Assembly: GCF_041814905.1 (NCBI RefSeq)
Contig: NZ_JBGXYA010000040.1
Span: 1-64,000 of the forward strand
Direction: 5' to 3'
From: Glaesserella sp041814905
GTDB taxonomy: Bacteria > Pseudomonadota > Gammaproteobacteria > Enterobacterales > Pasteurellaceae
DNA length: 64,000 nucleotides
Both the position numbers and the translations under genes were made by a program. The notes under the pieces are model-generated. The model was not told the DNA's origin. It searched no databases and saw nothing but the letters and a program-made list of their open reading frames with translations. Of the stretch, positions 7,169 to 15,725 are shown one piece after another (the first letter of the stretch is position 1; every line of letters begins with the position of its first letter).

Positions 7169-9889
7169 ATGATAATAAGACGACTTTTACTGATTATTGG
7201 CGCGGTGCTTGCCATGATTATGGTGGGCGCCTCTACTATGTCAGGAAGTCAGCTTTCATCTGCCATTAATGAATTGCTGCCGAAAGAGTGGAAAGTTGAT
7301 ATGCCGGAGACGATTTCCCCAAGTTGGGAAAAAGCTTCTTTAGCACAAATCCGCATCAGTTATCTGGATTGTCCGCTTATTACAGCAGAGCAGCTGTCGG
7401 TGCAATGGTTTGAGCAGCAAAAAATATCACTGGATAAAGCAACTATTGATTACGCTTGTCTGGAAAAATTTCCGCGGAGTGACGATAAAAAACAGTCATC
7501 TTCCGATTCAATCAAAGCAATTTTGGCAACTTTGCCAAACGGTGAAGTACACATTCATGCACTCTATTGGATTAATTTACCTGAAGCAATGAATCCCCGT
7601 TTGAAAGCCTTATTGGATTCACCAAGCCAAAGTCACCTTAGTTTTTACAACAATAAATTAACGTTTTCCGTTAAGCAAAAATTGGCGGAAATTTCTGCCG
7701 ATTTAGCTAATATGCAGCTAAATGCGCAAATCCGTTATCAACCGTCCGAGTCGGAGCAGCATCAATTACAGCTTTCTGCTCTCTTAGACGATGATTTATT
7801 CACCTTACCGCCACAAATTTCCGCGGATTATCAGTGGAAAATACCTGAACAAATCGTCAGTGATCCCGCGTTACAGCAAGGGAAAAGCAATTTGGTTTGG
7901 CATCGTGATGAGGCGAAAGTATTGCGGGGAAATCTTGCGTTACAATCATTGGCTCACAATGAAAATCAACTGACTTTGCCTTTTTGGTTTGATCATCAAA
8001 GTATTGGCATTGAGCAGGCGAGAGTAGATTGGCAACTTAGCGAAAGTTTGCCGTTGCGTGGTTTTGTTACAACCAAATTAACCCCGAAAACCATGGATTT
8101 GGGCGATCTCTATCCGATTAAAACCAGCCTTAGAATCAGCTTACTCACCGAAAATGATAAAGGTAAAGGTAATATTGTAATCAGTAATCAAAGCGGTGAA
8201 ATTCAGCAAAATAGTGTTGTATTGCCGTTACAGATCACCGGAAATATCAAACATGAGGGGTATATTCTTTATAGCTCTATCCCGCTAGATATTCGAGGTC
8301 CTTTCGATGATATCACTTTACGTTTTCAACCCGGTTCGTTACTCCGTTTAACCGGAAAAGAACGTTTTTTAACCATTAACGAGCTACGCTTTCCGCTTGC
8401 GGGGATTCAGGTGGATAAATACGGAATTAACGGTCGCCTCCAAGCTATTTTTAAAGGCGAAAGCCCCGATTTCAGCACGATTGAAATGCATTTAGACGGA
8501 TTTGCCAATAATTTCAAAGCCGGAGCGCTGGATTTTTTCAACGATCAGAAAGAGGATGGGGCGACGAGCGATCTGTGGCAATGGCGTTTTTGGGGAAATT
8601 CTCACTTTAAGCCGGCAAACAGTAAATTATCTGTATCAGGGCGGGGCGATTGGCATCAAGACTTGGTGCGATTATCCGAATTTAAAGGGGAGTTGGGACA
8701 GATTAAGCGGCAAGGCGTCTTTGTCCCTAAAACAGAGTTGAGCTTAAGTGAACCGATTCATTTTGCATATCAAAATTTTCATTTGAGCGGCGGAATCACT
8801 TTAAAATCACCGATGATCGGCTTTCAGTACGGCGGTTTGTTAGAAAAACCGACTGCAGCGCTTTCTTTTCAAGGCGAAACGGAAAATTTACAGTTGAGAG
8901 GCTCGGTGAGTGCCGGTAAACTCGGACCAATCAAACTTTTTGCCAGTCGTAAATTAACCGAAACCTCCAGTAGCATCGTCGGACGTTTATATTGGAATGA
9001 ACAATCGGCTAACGTATTCCAAACGTTATTTCCGTTTAGAAATAACTGGGTCATTACCAATGGAACAATCAAAGGAGAAACCGCATTCAGTGCTAATACC
9101 GAAAGAGGTTTAATTGCAGGCGGGCACTTCTCGATTCGTCATGGCGGATTATCCTTGCCGGAAGGCGATATTAAAGGCATCGAATTCTCTTTGCCGTATC
9201 AATTGAAAAATAACGAAGTAGATATTGGTTTAAAAAAACCGTTAGAAGCGAAAGTGGCGGAAATTAATATCGGCATTCCGATTACCAATGTGAAAGTGAA
9301 AGTACAAGGTCATATTCCTTATAGCAAACGTAAACCGCTATTTTTACAAGAACTTTCTCTTGACTTGCTTGGCGGGCGATTGAATGTGGAACGTTTTGCA
9401 TTACCGCAAACCAAAGTTGCTTATCTCAATTTGTATGATATTCGTTTTGAGGAAATTTTATCTTTAGCGCAATATCATCAAGTAGAGTTAACCGGAAAAG
9501 CGAATGCTGTTTTTCCGTTTTGGCTTTCGGGCAAACCTTGCTATATTTGCAACGGCACGTTGACGCAAGCGGAAAAATCCTACTTAAAACTGACTCCCGA
9601 TTTGCTTAAGGCGATTAATCAGGGCGGCTATACGGAGCAGATTTTGGCGTATATGGTCAATAAAAGTGAAATTGATGATTTCAGTGCAACGGTGAATTTG
9701 GACGGCAAAGGCGATATGGATTTGTCGGCGCAAATTCATTCAAGGCTGACCGAACATCAACAAGCCAAAGTCAATTTGAATTATCACCATAAAGAGAATA
9801 TGTTCGACCTGTGGAAATTGATTAATTACGGCTCGCAATTTGAGCAAAATATTGAACACTCAATCTATCAACAATTGGATAAACAATGA
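7169..9889 (+). CDS. ydbH: YdbH-family AsmA-like intermembrane phospholipid transport protein
   Basis: YdbH belongs to the AsmA-like proteins that span the periplasm and, with YhdP and TamB, support phospholipid traffic to the outer membrane. The 906-residue protein has an N-terminal membrane anchor (about residues 3-22) followed by a long stretch of beta-strand-like repeats and no further membrane segment, as expected for a hydrophobic-groove bridge. The next gene overlaps by four bases and encodes the lipoprotein partner YnbE, reproducing the ydbH-ynbE pair of enterobacteria. Identification rests on length, architecture and this neighbour. Confidence 0.88.
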   Translation: MIIRRLLLIIGAVLAMIMVGASTMSGSQLSSAINELLPKEWKVDMPETISPSWEKASLAQIRISYLDCPLITAEQLSVQWFEQQKISLDKATIDYACLEKFPRSDDKKQSSSDSIKAILATLPNGEVHIHALYWINLPEAMNPRLKALLDSPSQSHLSFYNNKLTFSVKQKLAEISADLANMQLNAQIRYQPSESEQHQLQLSALLDDDLFTLPPQISADYQWKIPEQIVSDPALQQGKSNLVWHRDEAKVLRGNLALQSLAHNENQLTLPFWFDHQSIGIEQARVDWQLSESLPLRGFVTTKLTPKTMDLGDLYPIKTSLRISLLTENDKGKGNIVISNQSGEIQQNSVVLPLQITGNIKHEGYILYSSIPLDIRGPFDDITLRFQPGSLLRLTGKERFLTINELRFPLAGIQVDKYGINGRLQAIFKGESPDFSTIEMHLDGFANNFKAGALDFFNDQKEDGATSDLWQWRFWGNSHFKPANSKLSVSGRGDWHQDLVRLSEFKGELGQIKRQGVFVPKTELSLSEPIHFAYQNFHLSGGITLKSPMIGFQYGGLLEKPTAALSFQGETENLQLRGSVSAGKLGPIKLFASRKLTETSSSIVGRLYWNEQSANVFQTLFPFRNNWVITNGTIKGETAFSANTERGLIAGGHFSIRHGGLSLPEGDIKGIEFSLPYQLKNNEVDIGLKKPLEAKVAEINIGIPITNVKVKVQGHIPYSKRKPLFLQELSLDLLGGRLNVERFALPQTKVAYLNLYDIRFEEILSLAQYHQVELTGKANAVFPFWLSGKPCYICNGTLTQAEKSYLKLTPDLLKAINQGGYTEQILAYMVNKSEIDDFSATVNLDGKGDMDLSAQIHSRLTEHQQAKVNLNYHHKENMFDLWKLINYGSQFEQNIEHSIYQQLDKQ

Positions 9890-10083
9890 AAACCGCATAC
9901 TCGCTTTTTGCAATTTTTTGCCTGAATCTGACCGCTTGTACGCCAACGGTTAAGCTTGAAACGCCGGAAGAGGGGATTACCATTAATATGAATGTGGTGG
10001 TGGATCACAAAATTGAAGTGCAGATGGATGAGAAGTCCCGTGCTGCGATTAAAGTCGTGGATCAGCAGGAAAGTGGGAAATAG
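9886..10083 (+). CDS. ynbE: YnbE-like outer-membrane lipoprotein
   Basis: The 65-residue precursor has a short hydrophobic signal ending in the lipobox LTAC with the lipidated Cys at residue 18. The mature part carries the family core EGITINMNVVVDHKIEVQ, very like E. coli YnbE (ITINMNVKIEHEI). YnbE works with YdbH as its outer-membrane anchor. The gene overlaps ydbH by four bases (ATGA), so it is translationally coupled. The lipobox codons coincide with an uptake sequence (9930-9939). The third E. coli partner gene, ydbL, does not follow. Confidence 0.9.
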   Translation: MKTAYSLFAIFCLNLTACTPTVKLETPEEGITINMNVVVDHKIEVQMDEKSRAAIKVVDQQESGK

Positions 10084-10156
10084 CAAGCGGTCAGATCCTG
10101 CGAATTTTTTACAAACGCCGGCGATGTATGAGTAAAACTATTTTAGGAGAAATGTA

Positions 10157-10723
10157 ATGATGAAAAAACTACTTTTCGTCTTGTTTACCTTGTTCAGTGT
10201 AAACACCTTGGCGGTGGATCCGACTCAAGGTCCTTTGCAGAACGATCCAGCTTTATGTGCTTATGGTTATAATCCGAATTGTTACAGTGGGGGTTATGAG
10301 TCACCGCCACCACCGCCACGGATCACGACCACCTACTATGCGAATTTTGTGGCTTTAGTATATGGTAAAGATGGCACACCGCTCTTTTATCGGGATGTCT
10401 TTTATTCCGATCACAATGGGGGATTTACTAATATCGAGTGGAAAGTGATGCAAGATATTGCTTCTGAGAGATGCAATAAAGATAGCAACTATGCTCCGTG
10501 CAAAAACGCTCATCTTGCGGCGGCTTTAAACGGCTGCATTGTAGTGGTAGAGAGTGAACATAAATTTTACGCCAATGGGGCCGACAGTTGCGATGCAGCG
10601 AAAAAAATCGTCATGGAGCGTTGCCGCAAAACCGATCCTAAGCCAAAAAGCTGCAAAACCTATGCTCTTGAACAACCCTGCAGCGCTTGTGTCGGCATTT
10701 CGACACGAAAGCTTATCCCTTGA
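10157..10723 (+). CDS. Cys-rich secreted protein, possibly DUF4189-like
   Basis: The 188-residue protein has a clear signal peptide (MMKKLLFVLFTLF..., probable cleavage after Ala19), a Pro-rich spacer (PPPPPR) and a C-terminal domain with evenly placed cysteines (C...C in ERCNKDSNYAPC, NGC, SC, ERC, KSC, PCSAC). The alternation of short helices and cysteine pairs resembles the DUF4189 domain, but I am not certain. An AGGAGA ribosome site precedes the start. It sits where ydbL would be in enterobacteria but is not similar to it. It is probably periplasmic and disulfide-bonded, with unknown function. Confidence 0.7.
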   Translation: MMKKLLFVLFTLFSVNTLAVDPTQGPLQNDPALCAYGYNPNCYSGGYESPPPPPRITTTYYANFVALVYGKDGTPLFYRDVFYSDHNGGFTNIEWKVMQDIASERCNKDSNYAPCKNAHLAAALNGCIVVVESEHKFYANGADSCDAAKKIVMERCRKTDPKPKSCKTYALEQPCSACVGISTRKLIP

Positions 10724-10732
10724 TGGAAGCGC

Positions 10733-10742
10733 ACAAGCGGTC
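10733..10742 (+). repeat. DNA uptake sequence after the Cys-rich gene
   Basis: ACAAGCGGTC with the downstream tail AAATTTTGCAAA lies just after the stop at 10723. A second, slightly shorter copy (GCAAGCGGTC) sits after ynbE near 10083. Confidence 0.85.
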
Positions 10743-10784
10743 AGTTCCGCCCCAAATTTTGCAAATGGATTCGCTAAATAGTTT

Positions 10785-10808
10785 GACGCTCGTTAGGAAA
10801 CGAGCGTC
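10785..10808. terminator. bidirectional terminator hairpin between the Cys-rich gene and purT
   Basis: GACGCTCGTT (10785-10794) pairs perfectly with AACGAGCGTC (10799-10808) around a four-base loop. The flanking tracts are only weakly T-rich, so termination efficiency is uncertain. The placement between convergent genes supports the call. Confidence 0.7.
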
Positions 10809-10817
10809 ATCAGTAAT

Positions 10818-11999
10818 TTATAAGGTAATTGCTAATTTTTCATAAGCTCGGCGAGCTTTTTCCAACGCTTTTTCCACATTTTCATCACGAGCCAAAATCA
10901 CCCCTAAGCGACGATGTCCATTCACTTCCCCTTTACCGAATAAGCGTATGTTGGTATGTGGTTCGGCTAACACCTTTTCTAAATTACCGAAGGTGACTTG
11001 AGTTGATTTTCCTTCCACCACAATAGCTTTTGAAGCTGAAGGGCTGATTAAAGTAATCTCAGGAATCGGCAAACCTAAAATTGCACGGGCGTGTAAGGCA
11101 AATTCAGATAATTCTTGGGAAATCAGCGTTACCATGCCTGTATCATGCGGACGTGGCGATACTTCGTTGAAGATGACTTCATCACCACAAATAAAGAGTT
11201 CGACCCCGAAAATACCACGTCCACCTAATGCGGTGGTAATTTTTTCAGCCACATCTTGAGCTTTGTTCAGTGCGGTTTCAGACATCACTTGCGGTTGCCA
11301 AGACTCACGATAATCACCGTCAATTTGGATATGACCAATCGGGGCTAAGAAAGAAGTACCGTGAATGTGGCGAACAGTTAATAAGGAAATTTCATAATCA
11401 AACTGGATAAAGCCTTCTACAATCACTCGACCACCGCCTGCTCGCCCACCTTGTTGGGCATAATCCCACGCTTGTTGAATATCTGCGTCGGATTTCACCA
11501 CGCTCTGCCCGTGTCCAGATGACGACATAATTGGCTTCACAACACAAGGAATACCGATTTCGTGAATGGCTTGAGTAAATTGTTCGAAGCTATCCACAAA
11601 GCGATAAGGGGAGGTTTTTAGTCCTAATTCTTCTGCAGCCAAACGACGAATGCCTTCTCGGTTCATTGTAAGTTTAGTCGCTTTTGCCGTAGGAATAACG
11701 TTATAGCCTTCCAGTTCAAGTTCAACTAAGGTATCGGTCGCAATCGCTTCGACTTCGGGCACAATAAAATCAGGTTTCTCTTTTTCAACCAATTCACGTA
11801 ACGCCTTGCCATCTAGCATAGAAATCGTATAAGCACGGTGTGCTACTTGTTGAGCAGGGGCATTCTCATAGCGATCAACAGCAATGACTTCCACGCCTAA
11901 ACGCTGTAATTCAATCACCACTTCTTTACCTAATTCACCAGAGCCAAGCATCATCACTTTGGTTGCTTTTGCCGTTAATGGTGTGCCTAATGTTGTCAT
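10818..11999 (-). CDS. purT: formate-dependent phosphoribosylglycinamide formyltransferase (GAR transformylase 2)
   Basis: PurT formylates GAR using formate and ATP, the folate-independent version of step 3 of purine synthesis. The 393-residue protein has the PreATP-grasp start (MMLGSGELGKEV), the ATP-grasp region including PCVVKPIMSSSGHGQS and the metal-binding stretch GVELFICGDEVIFNEVSPRPHDTGMV, all typical of PurT. The start at 11999 has AAGGAA upstream. A near-perfect PurR operator lies 43 bases further up. It is a single-gene unit that converges on the Cys-rich gene. Confidence 0.97.
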   Translation of the reverse strand: MTTLGTPLTAKATKVMMLGSGELGKEVVIELQRLGVEVIAVDRYENAPAQQVAHRAYTISMLDGKALRELVEKEKPDFIVPEVEAIATDTLVELELEGYNVIPTAKATKLTMNREGIRRLAAEELGLKTSPYRFVDSFEQFTQAIHEIGIPCVVKPIMSSSGHGQSVVKSDADIQQAWDYAQQGGRAGGGRVIVEGFIQFDYEISLLTVRHIHGTSFLAPIGHIQIDGDYRESWQPQVMSETALNKAQDVAEKITTALGGRGIFGVELFICGDEVIFNEVSPRPHDTGMVTLISQELSEFALHARAILGLPIPEITLISPSASKAIVVEGKSTQVTFGNLEKVLAEPHTNIRLFGKGEVNGHRRLGVILARDENVEKALEKARRAYEKLAITL

Positions 12000-12041
12000 A
12001 ATTGTGTTCCTTTTATTGAGAATTTTGCAACATTATAACAA

Positions 12042-12057
12042 AAGCAAACGTTTGCGT
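12042..12057 (-). promoter_or_regulatory. PurR operator upstream of purT
   Basis: AAGCAAACGTTTGCGT matches the PurR consensus ACGCAAACGTTTGCGT at 15 of 16 positions, with the invariant CAAACGTTTG centre. The site lies about 43 bases upstream of the purT start, where repression by PurR-hypoxanthine/guanine would be expected. Confidence 0.88.
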
Positions 12058-12111
12058 TTTGGTTTTTTTGTAATAAAAAAGACAAAATAATTTGGTGGTT
12101 TCTTGTCTCCC

Positions 12112-12311
12112 TCACTTCGCCTTTGCTTCTGTCAAATCTCCCCTAACCCCTCTTTGCTAAAGAGGGGGACTGACTCAGATAGAAATTTAAGATCGAAGTT
12201 CTTTCAAAATACCGTTTAATTTTTTAAATGGATGAGACTTTTCTTCGATCCGATTCCCCTCTTTAGCAAAGAGGGGTTAGGGGAGATTTGGCAGAATATA
12301 CAACGAAGTGA
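12112..12311. repeat. 200-bp MITE-like nested inverted repeat
   Basis: Perfect 35-bp arms at 12133-12167 and 12256-12290 face each other. Outside each, exactly 13 bases away, lies an 8-bp inverted repeat, TCACTTCG (12112-12119) and its complement (12304-12311). Inside, GATCGAAG (12191-12198) pairs with CTTCGATC (12243-12250). Each arm also holds its own palindrome of the form CCCCTCTTT-AAAGAGGGG. The whole region could fold into one long hairpin. No protein is encoded convincingly. It fills most of the 402-base gap between purT and tex. Confidence 0.7.
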
Positions 12312-12361
12312 GAGAAATAATGACAGCTCAAATAAGAGCATATTTAGGTTTGTCAGCAGCC

Positions 12362-12389
12362 TGGGACAAAGTCAAATGACTTTGTCCCA
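12362..12389. terminator. hairpin downstream of tex
   Basis: TGGGACAAAGTCA (12362-12374) pairs with TGACTTTGTCCCA (12377-12389), a perfect 13-bp stem with a minimal loop, 12 bases beyond the tex stop. There is no T-tract, so it may be a factor-dependent terminator or an mRNA-stabilising 3' hairpin. Confidence 0.55.
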
Positions 12390-12401
12390 ACTGGCAGTAG
12401 A

Positions 12402-14714
12402 TTACTTCTTCCACCCCTTCAACGCATCAGCAAAAGCATTGTTACCAAAACTTTGGCGTTCAGGTTTCTGCGAGCGGTCGGATTTGCCAAATTCTCTGCG
12501 TTTCTCACCGCTTGTATCACGTTTATCCGTTGGCTTATCGTCCAAACGCATCGTTAAAGCAATACGCTTGCGAGCCACATCTACTTCTAACACCTTCACT
12601 TTGACCACATCACCCGTTTTTACCACTTGATGCGGATCTTCAACAAAGCTGTTCGATAACATTGAAATATGCACTAAACCGTCTTGATGCACGCCAATAT
12701 CCACGAACGCCCCGAAGTTTGTCACATTAGTAACGGTGCCTTCTAAAATCATACCGACTTTCAAATCGCTGATTTCTTCTACGCCGTCCATAAAAATCGC
12801 CGTTTTGAACTCTCCACGAGGGTCACGCCCCGGCTTTTCCAGTTCTTTGAAAATATCGTTTACCGTTGGTAAACCAAATTGTTCATCCACAAAATCTTTG
12901 GCATTCAAGCTATGAATTTTCGTTGAATTACCCATCAGCTCACCCAACGTAGAAGCGGTTGCTTGTAAGATTTTTTCTACCACAGGATAGGCTTCCGGGT
13001 GAACACTTGAAGCATCAAGCGGGTTCTTTCCGCCTAAAATTCGCATAAAACCAGCACACTGCTCAAAGGCTTTTGGCCCTAAGCGAGCGACTTTTTTCAG
13101 ATCAGAACGGGAATTAAAACGCCCGTTTTTATCACGGTAAGCCACTATATTTTGAGCTAAGGTTTTCGTCATACCTGCCACACGAGCAAGCAAGGGGGCA
13201 GAAGCGGTATTTAAGTCCACGCCCACCGCATTTACGCAATCTTCGACCACCGCATCCAGTTTACGCGCCAGTTGTGATTGATTAACATCGTGCTGATATT
13301 GCCCTACGCCAATCGCTTTAGGTTCAATTTTCACCAATTCCGCCAATGGATCTTGTAAACGGCGAGCAATCGACACTGCACCACGCAAGGATACATCAAG
13401 CTCAGGGAACTCCGCCGCCGCTAATTCTGAAGCCGAATAAACAGATGCTCCCGCTTCACTCACCACCACGGTTTGTGGTTTATTCTCTTTGATCTCTTTA
13501 ATCACTTCTTTGGCAAAACGCTCAGTTTCACGGGAAGCCGTGCCGTTACCAATCGCAATTAAATCAACATTATGCTGTTTAATCAGCTTATAAATGGTCA
13601 CCATTGCCGCGTCCATCTGTCCCGTATGCGGATAAATCGTGGCGGTATCCAATAATTTTCCTGTATTATCTACCACAGCCACTTTCACCCCAGTACGCAA
13701 ACCCGGGTCTAATCCCATCGTATTTCTTGCCCCTGCAGGTGCAGCCATTAATAATGCGGATAAATTACGTGCAAACACATCAATCGCTTCTTCTTCCGCT
13801 TTTTCTCGCAACGCCCCCATTAATTCCGTTTCAAGGTGCAACAAGGCTTTGATTTTCCACGTCCACGCAATCACTTGCGAACGCCAGCTGTCTGCCGGTT
13901 GCTGACGAAGTTGTACGCCTAAATGTTCACGAATAATCTCTTCACAATAACTTGAACGGCTACCTTCTTCCGCATCAGGATCGGCATTCAAATTGAGCGA
14001 CAAAATACCTTCATTACGCCCACGGAACATCGCTAAAGCACGATGTGACGGCACATTTTTCAACGGCTCACTGTGAGCAAAATAGTCACGGAATTTCTCG
14101 CCTTCTTCTTCCTTACCTTCAATCACCTTGGCTTCAAGGGTTGCATTAGCGGTCAGATATTGACGTAATTTTGCAAGCAGATCCGCATCTTCAGAAAAAC
14201 GTTCCATCAAAATATATCTTGCCCCATCAAGTGCAGATTTCACGTCTGCCACACCTTTTTCTGCATCCACATAGGCTTCGGCTACCGTTTCCGGCGCTTG
14301 GCTAGGATCGTTCCAAAGGCTGTCCGCCAACGGCTCAAGCCCTGCTTCAATCGCAATTTGCCCACGAGTACGGCGTTTCGGTTTATATGGCAGATAGAGA
14401 TCTTCAAGCTCTGTTTTACTCTGCGTTTGTTCAATTTTCTCACGCAATTCATCAGTGAGCTTGCCTTGCTCTTCAATGGATTTCAAAATAGTTTGACGGC
14501 GGTCGTTTAGCTCACGCAAATAGAGCAAACGTGTTTCAAAATGGCGAAGTTGAGTATCGTCCAATCCACCTGTTACTTCTTTACGATAACGGGCGATAAA
14601 TGGAATAGTATTTCCATCATCCAGTAAAGTCATCGCTGCAAAAATTTGTTCGGATCGTACCGCTAACTCTGCGGCAATAATTTGGCTGATTTGGTGATTT
14701 AAAACATCAGTCAT
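12402..14714 (-). CDS. tex: Tex-family transcription accessory / RNA-binding protein
   Basis: Tex is a cytoplasmic nucleic-acid-binding protein related to eukaryotic Spt6. The 770-residue chain shows the expected order: N-terminal helical domain with IPFIARYRKEVTGGLDD, YqgF/RNase H-like domain (GLDPGLRTGVKVAVVD, about residue 330), helix-hairpin-helix region (LNTASAPLLARVAGM, about 490) and a C-terminal S1 domain (GTVTNVTNFGAFVDIGVHQDG, about 655-720). The 50-residue basic tail includes TSGEKRREFGKS, written by an uptake sequence (core at 12507-12516). It is transcribed alone or with the EamA-type gene 15 bases upstream. Confidence 0.96.
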   Translation of the reverse strand: MTDVLNHQISQIIAAELAVRSEQIFAAMTLLDDGNTIPFIARYRKEVTGGLDDTQLRHFETRLLYLRELNDRRQTILKSIEEQGKLTDELREKIEQTQSKTELEDLYLPYKPKRRTRGQIAIEAGLEPLADSLWNDPSQAPETVAEAYVDAEKGVADVKSALDGARYILMERFSEDADLLAKLRQYLTANATLEAKVIEGKEEEGEKFRDYFAHSEPLKNVPSHRALAMFRGRNEGILSLNLNADPDAEEGSRSSYCEEIIREHLGVQLRQQPADSWRSQVIAWTWKIKALLHLETELMGALREKAEEEAIDVFARNLSALLMAAPAGARNTMGLDPGLRTGVKVAVVDNTGKLLDTATIYPHTGQMDAAMVTIYKLIKQHNVDLIAIGNGTASRETERFAKEVIKEIKENKPQTVVVSEAGASVYSASELAAAEFPELDVSLRGAVSIARRLQDPLAELVKIEPKAIGVGQYQHDVNQSQLARKLDAVVEDCVNAVGVDLNTASAPLLARVAGMTKTLAQNIVAYRDKNGRFNSRSDLKKVARLGPKAFEQCAGFMRILGGKNPLDASSVHPEAYPVVEKILQATASTLGELMGNSTKIHSLNAKDFVDEQFGLPTVNDIFKELEKPGRDPRGEFKTAIFMDGVEEISDLKVGMILEGTVTNVTNFGAFVDIGVHQDGLVHISMLSNSFVEDPHQVVKTGDVVKVKVLEVDVARKRIALTMRLDDKPTDKRDTSGEKRREFGKSDRSQKPERQSFGNNAFADALKGWKK

Positions 14715-14729
14715 TGTTTGTTACTTCCT

Positions 14730-15653
14730 TTATGAAAATGAGGATTTATTTTTATAAAAAGGGATTAAATTTAACGCCATACTGGCGCCGATAATCACAA
14801 TCCCTGCAAAAAAAAACTGCATGGGTGAGATCGTTTCACCCAACAGCAAATAAGCAATAAATGCGGTAGAAATCGGCATTAATAATTCAAGTACTTGGTA
14901 AGTAATGATACCTTGTTGCTGAATCACATGGAAAGTCAGTACCATGCCTGCCCCTATCGCATAAATACCGACTAAAATCAGGCTAACCAATAAGAACGTA
15001 GAAATCTGACTAAGTTCGGATAACTTGTCACTTTGTTGGCTGAATAAGAGGCTTAATATACCTGCAGTAAATGAGGTGAGAAAACTTAACGTGAAAACAT
15101 TTATCTGATTATTAACGAATTTCACCATTAAGTTTTGCACGTTTCGGATTAAAATAGAGAGCAATAAGAAAAAAGACCCCAGTAGAAAATACTCTCCCAC
15201 TTCGATCTGCTTTCCATACCATACAAAGCCCAATGCGCCTAAAATTGTCAATAAACTTCCGAACCAAAAGGTTTTGTTTTTGAGTCTTTGTCGTTCATCT
15301 TGAAAGAAAATCCCAGCGACCGCAATTCCAAAAGGCATCGCCAAAACACCTGAAACAGATGCTGTCACTGCATTCGTTAATGCCACACCTTTCAGCCAAA
15401 AGTACATATTGCCGCACATCATCACGCCCATCAGCACACCAATCAGGGCTAATTTAGGTGTTTCGATTAATTTACGGAAATCATAGCGATGCTTGAACCA
15501 AATTAATCCGAATAACACCAATCCGCCCACCGTAAACCGTACCCCATTATTGTTTAACGCATCAATATGTAGGCTGAAATAGCGAAGAAAGACAATGTTT
15601 AATCCAATCGCAAGTACATAAAGCAGATTAAGGATCAGGGGATTTTTTAACAT
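14730..15653 (-). CDS. EamA/DMT-family inner-membrane transporter
   Basis: The 307-residue protein has about ten transmembrane helices in two halves, each ending in the DMT-type pattern (first half ALTNAVTASVSGVLAMPFGIAVAGIFF; second half QLLGET-like YLLLGETISPMQFFFAGIVIIGASM). This is the EamA fold of drug/metabolite exporters. The substrate cannot be told from sequence. It lies 15 bases upstream of tex on the same strand and is divergent from the flavoprotein gene at 15726. Confidence 0.88.
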   Translation of the reverse strand: MLKNPLILNLLYVLAIGLNIVFLRYFSLHIDALNNNGVRFTVGGLVLFGLIWFKHRYDFRKLIETPKLALIGVLMGVMMCGNMYFWLKGVALTNAVTASVSGVLAMPFGIAVAGIFFQDERQRLKNKTFWFGSLLTILGALGFVWYGKQIEVGEYFLLGSFFLLLSILIRNVQNLMVKFVNNQINVFTLSFLTSFTAGILSLLFSQQSDKLSELSQISTFLLVSLILVGIYAIGAGMVLTFHVIQQQGIITYQVLELLMPISTAFIAYLLLGETISPMQFFFAGIVIIGASMALNLIPFYKNKSSFS

Positions 15654-15725
15654 AATCGGTATAAAATAACGAGAGATAAGCTATTTTAGCGGTAACCATA
15701 ATAATTTCAAAATGAAAAGGGCGAT

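Noticed and set aside
12232..12630. Open frame of 132 codons on the plus strand between purT and tex
   Set aside because: It starts inside the 200-bp inverted repeat and runs antisense to the conserved 3' end of tex. The peptide has no family pattern.
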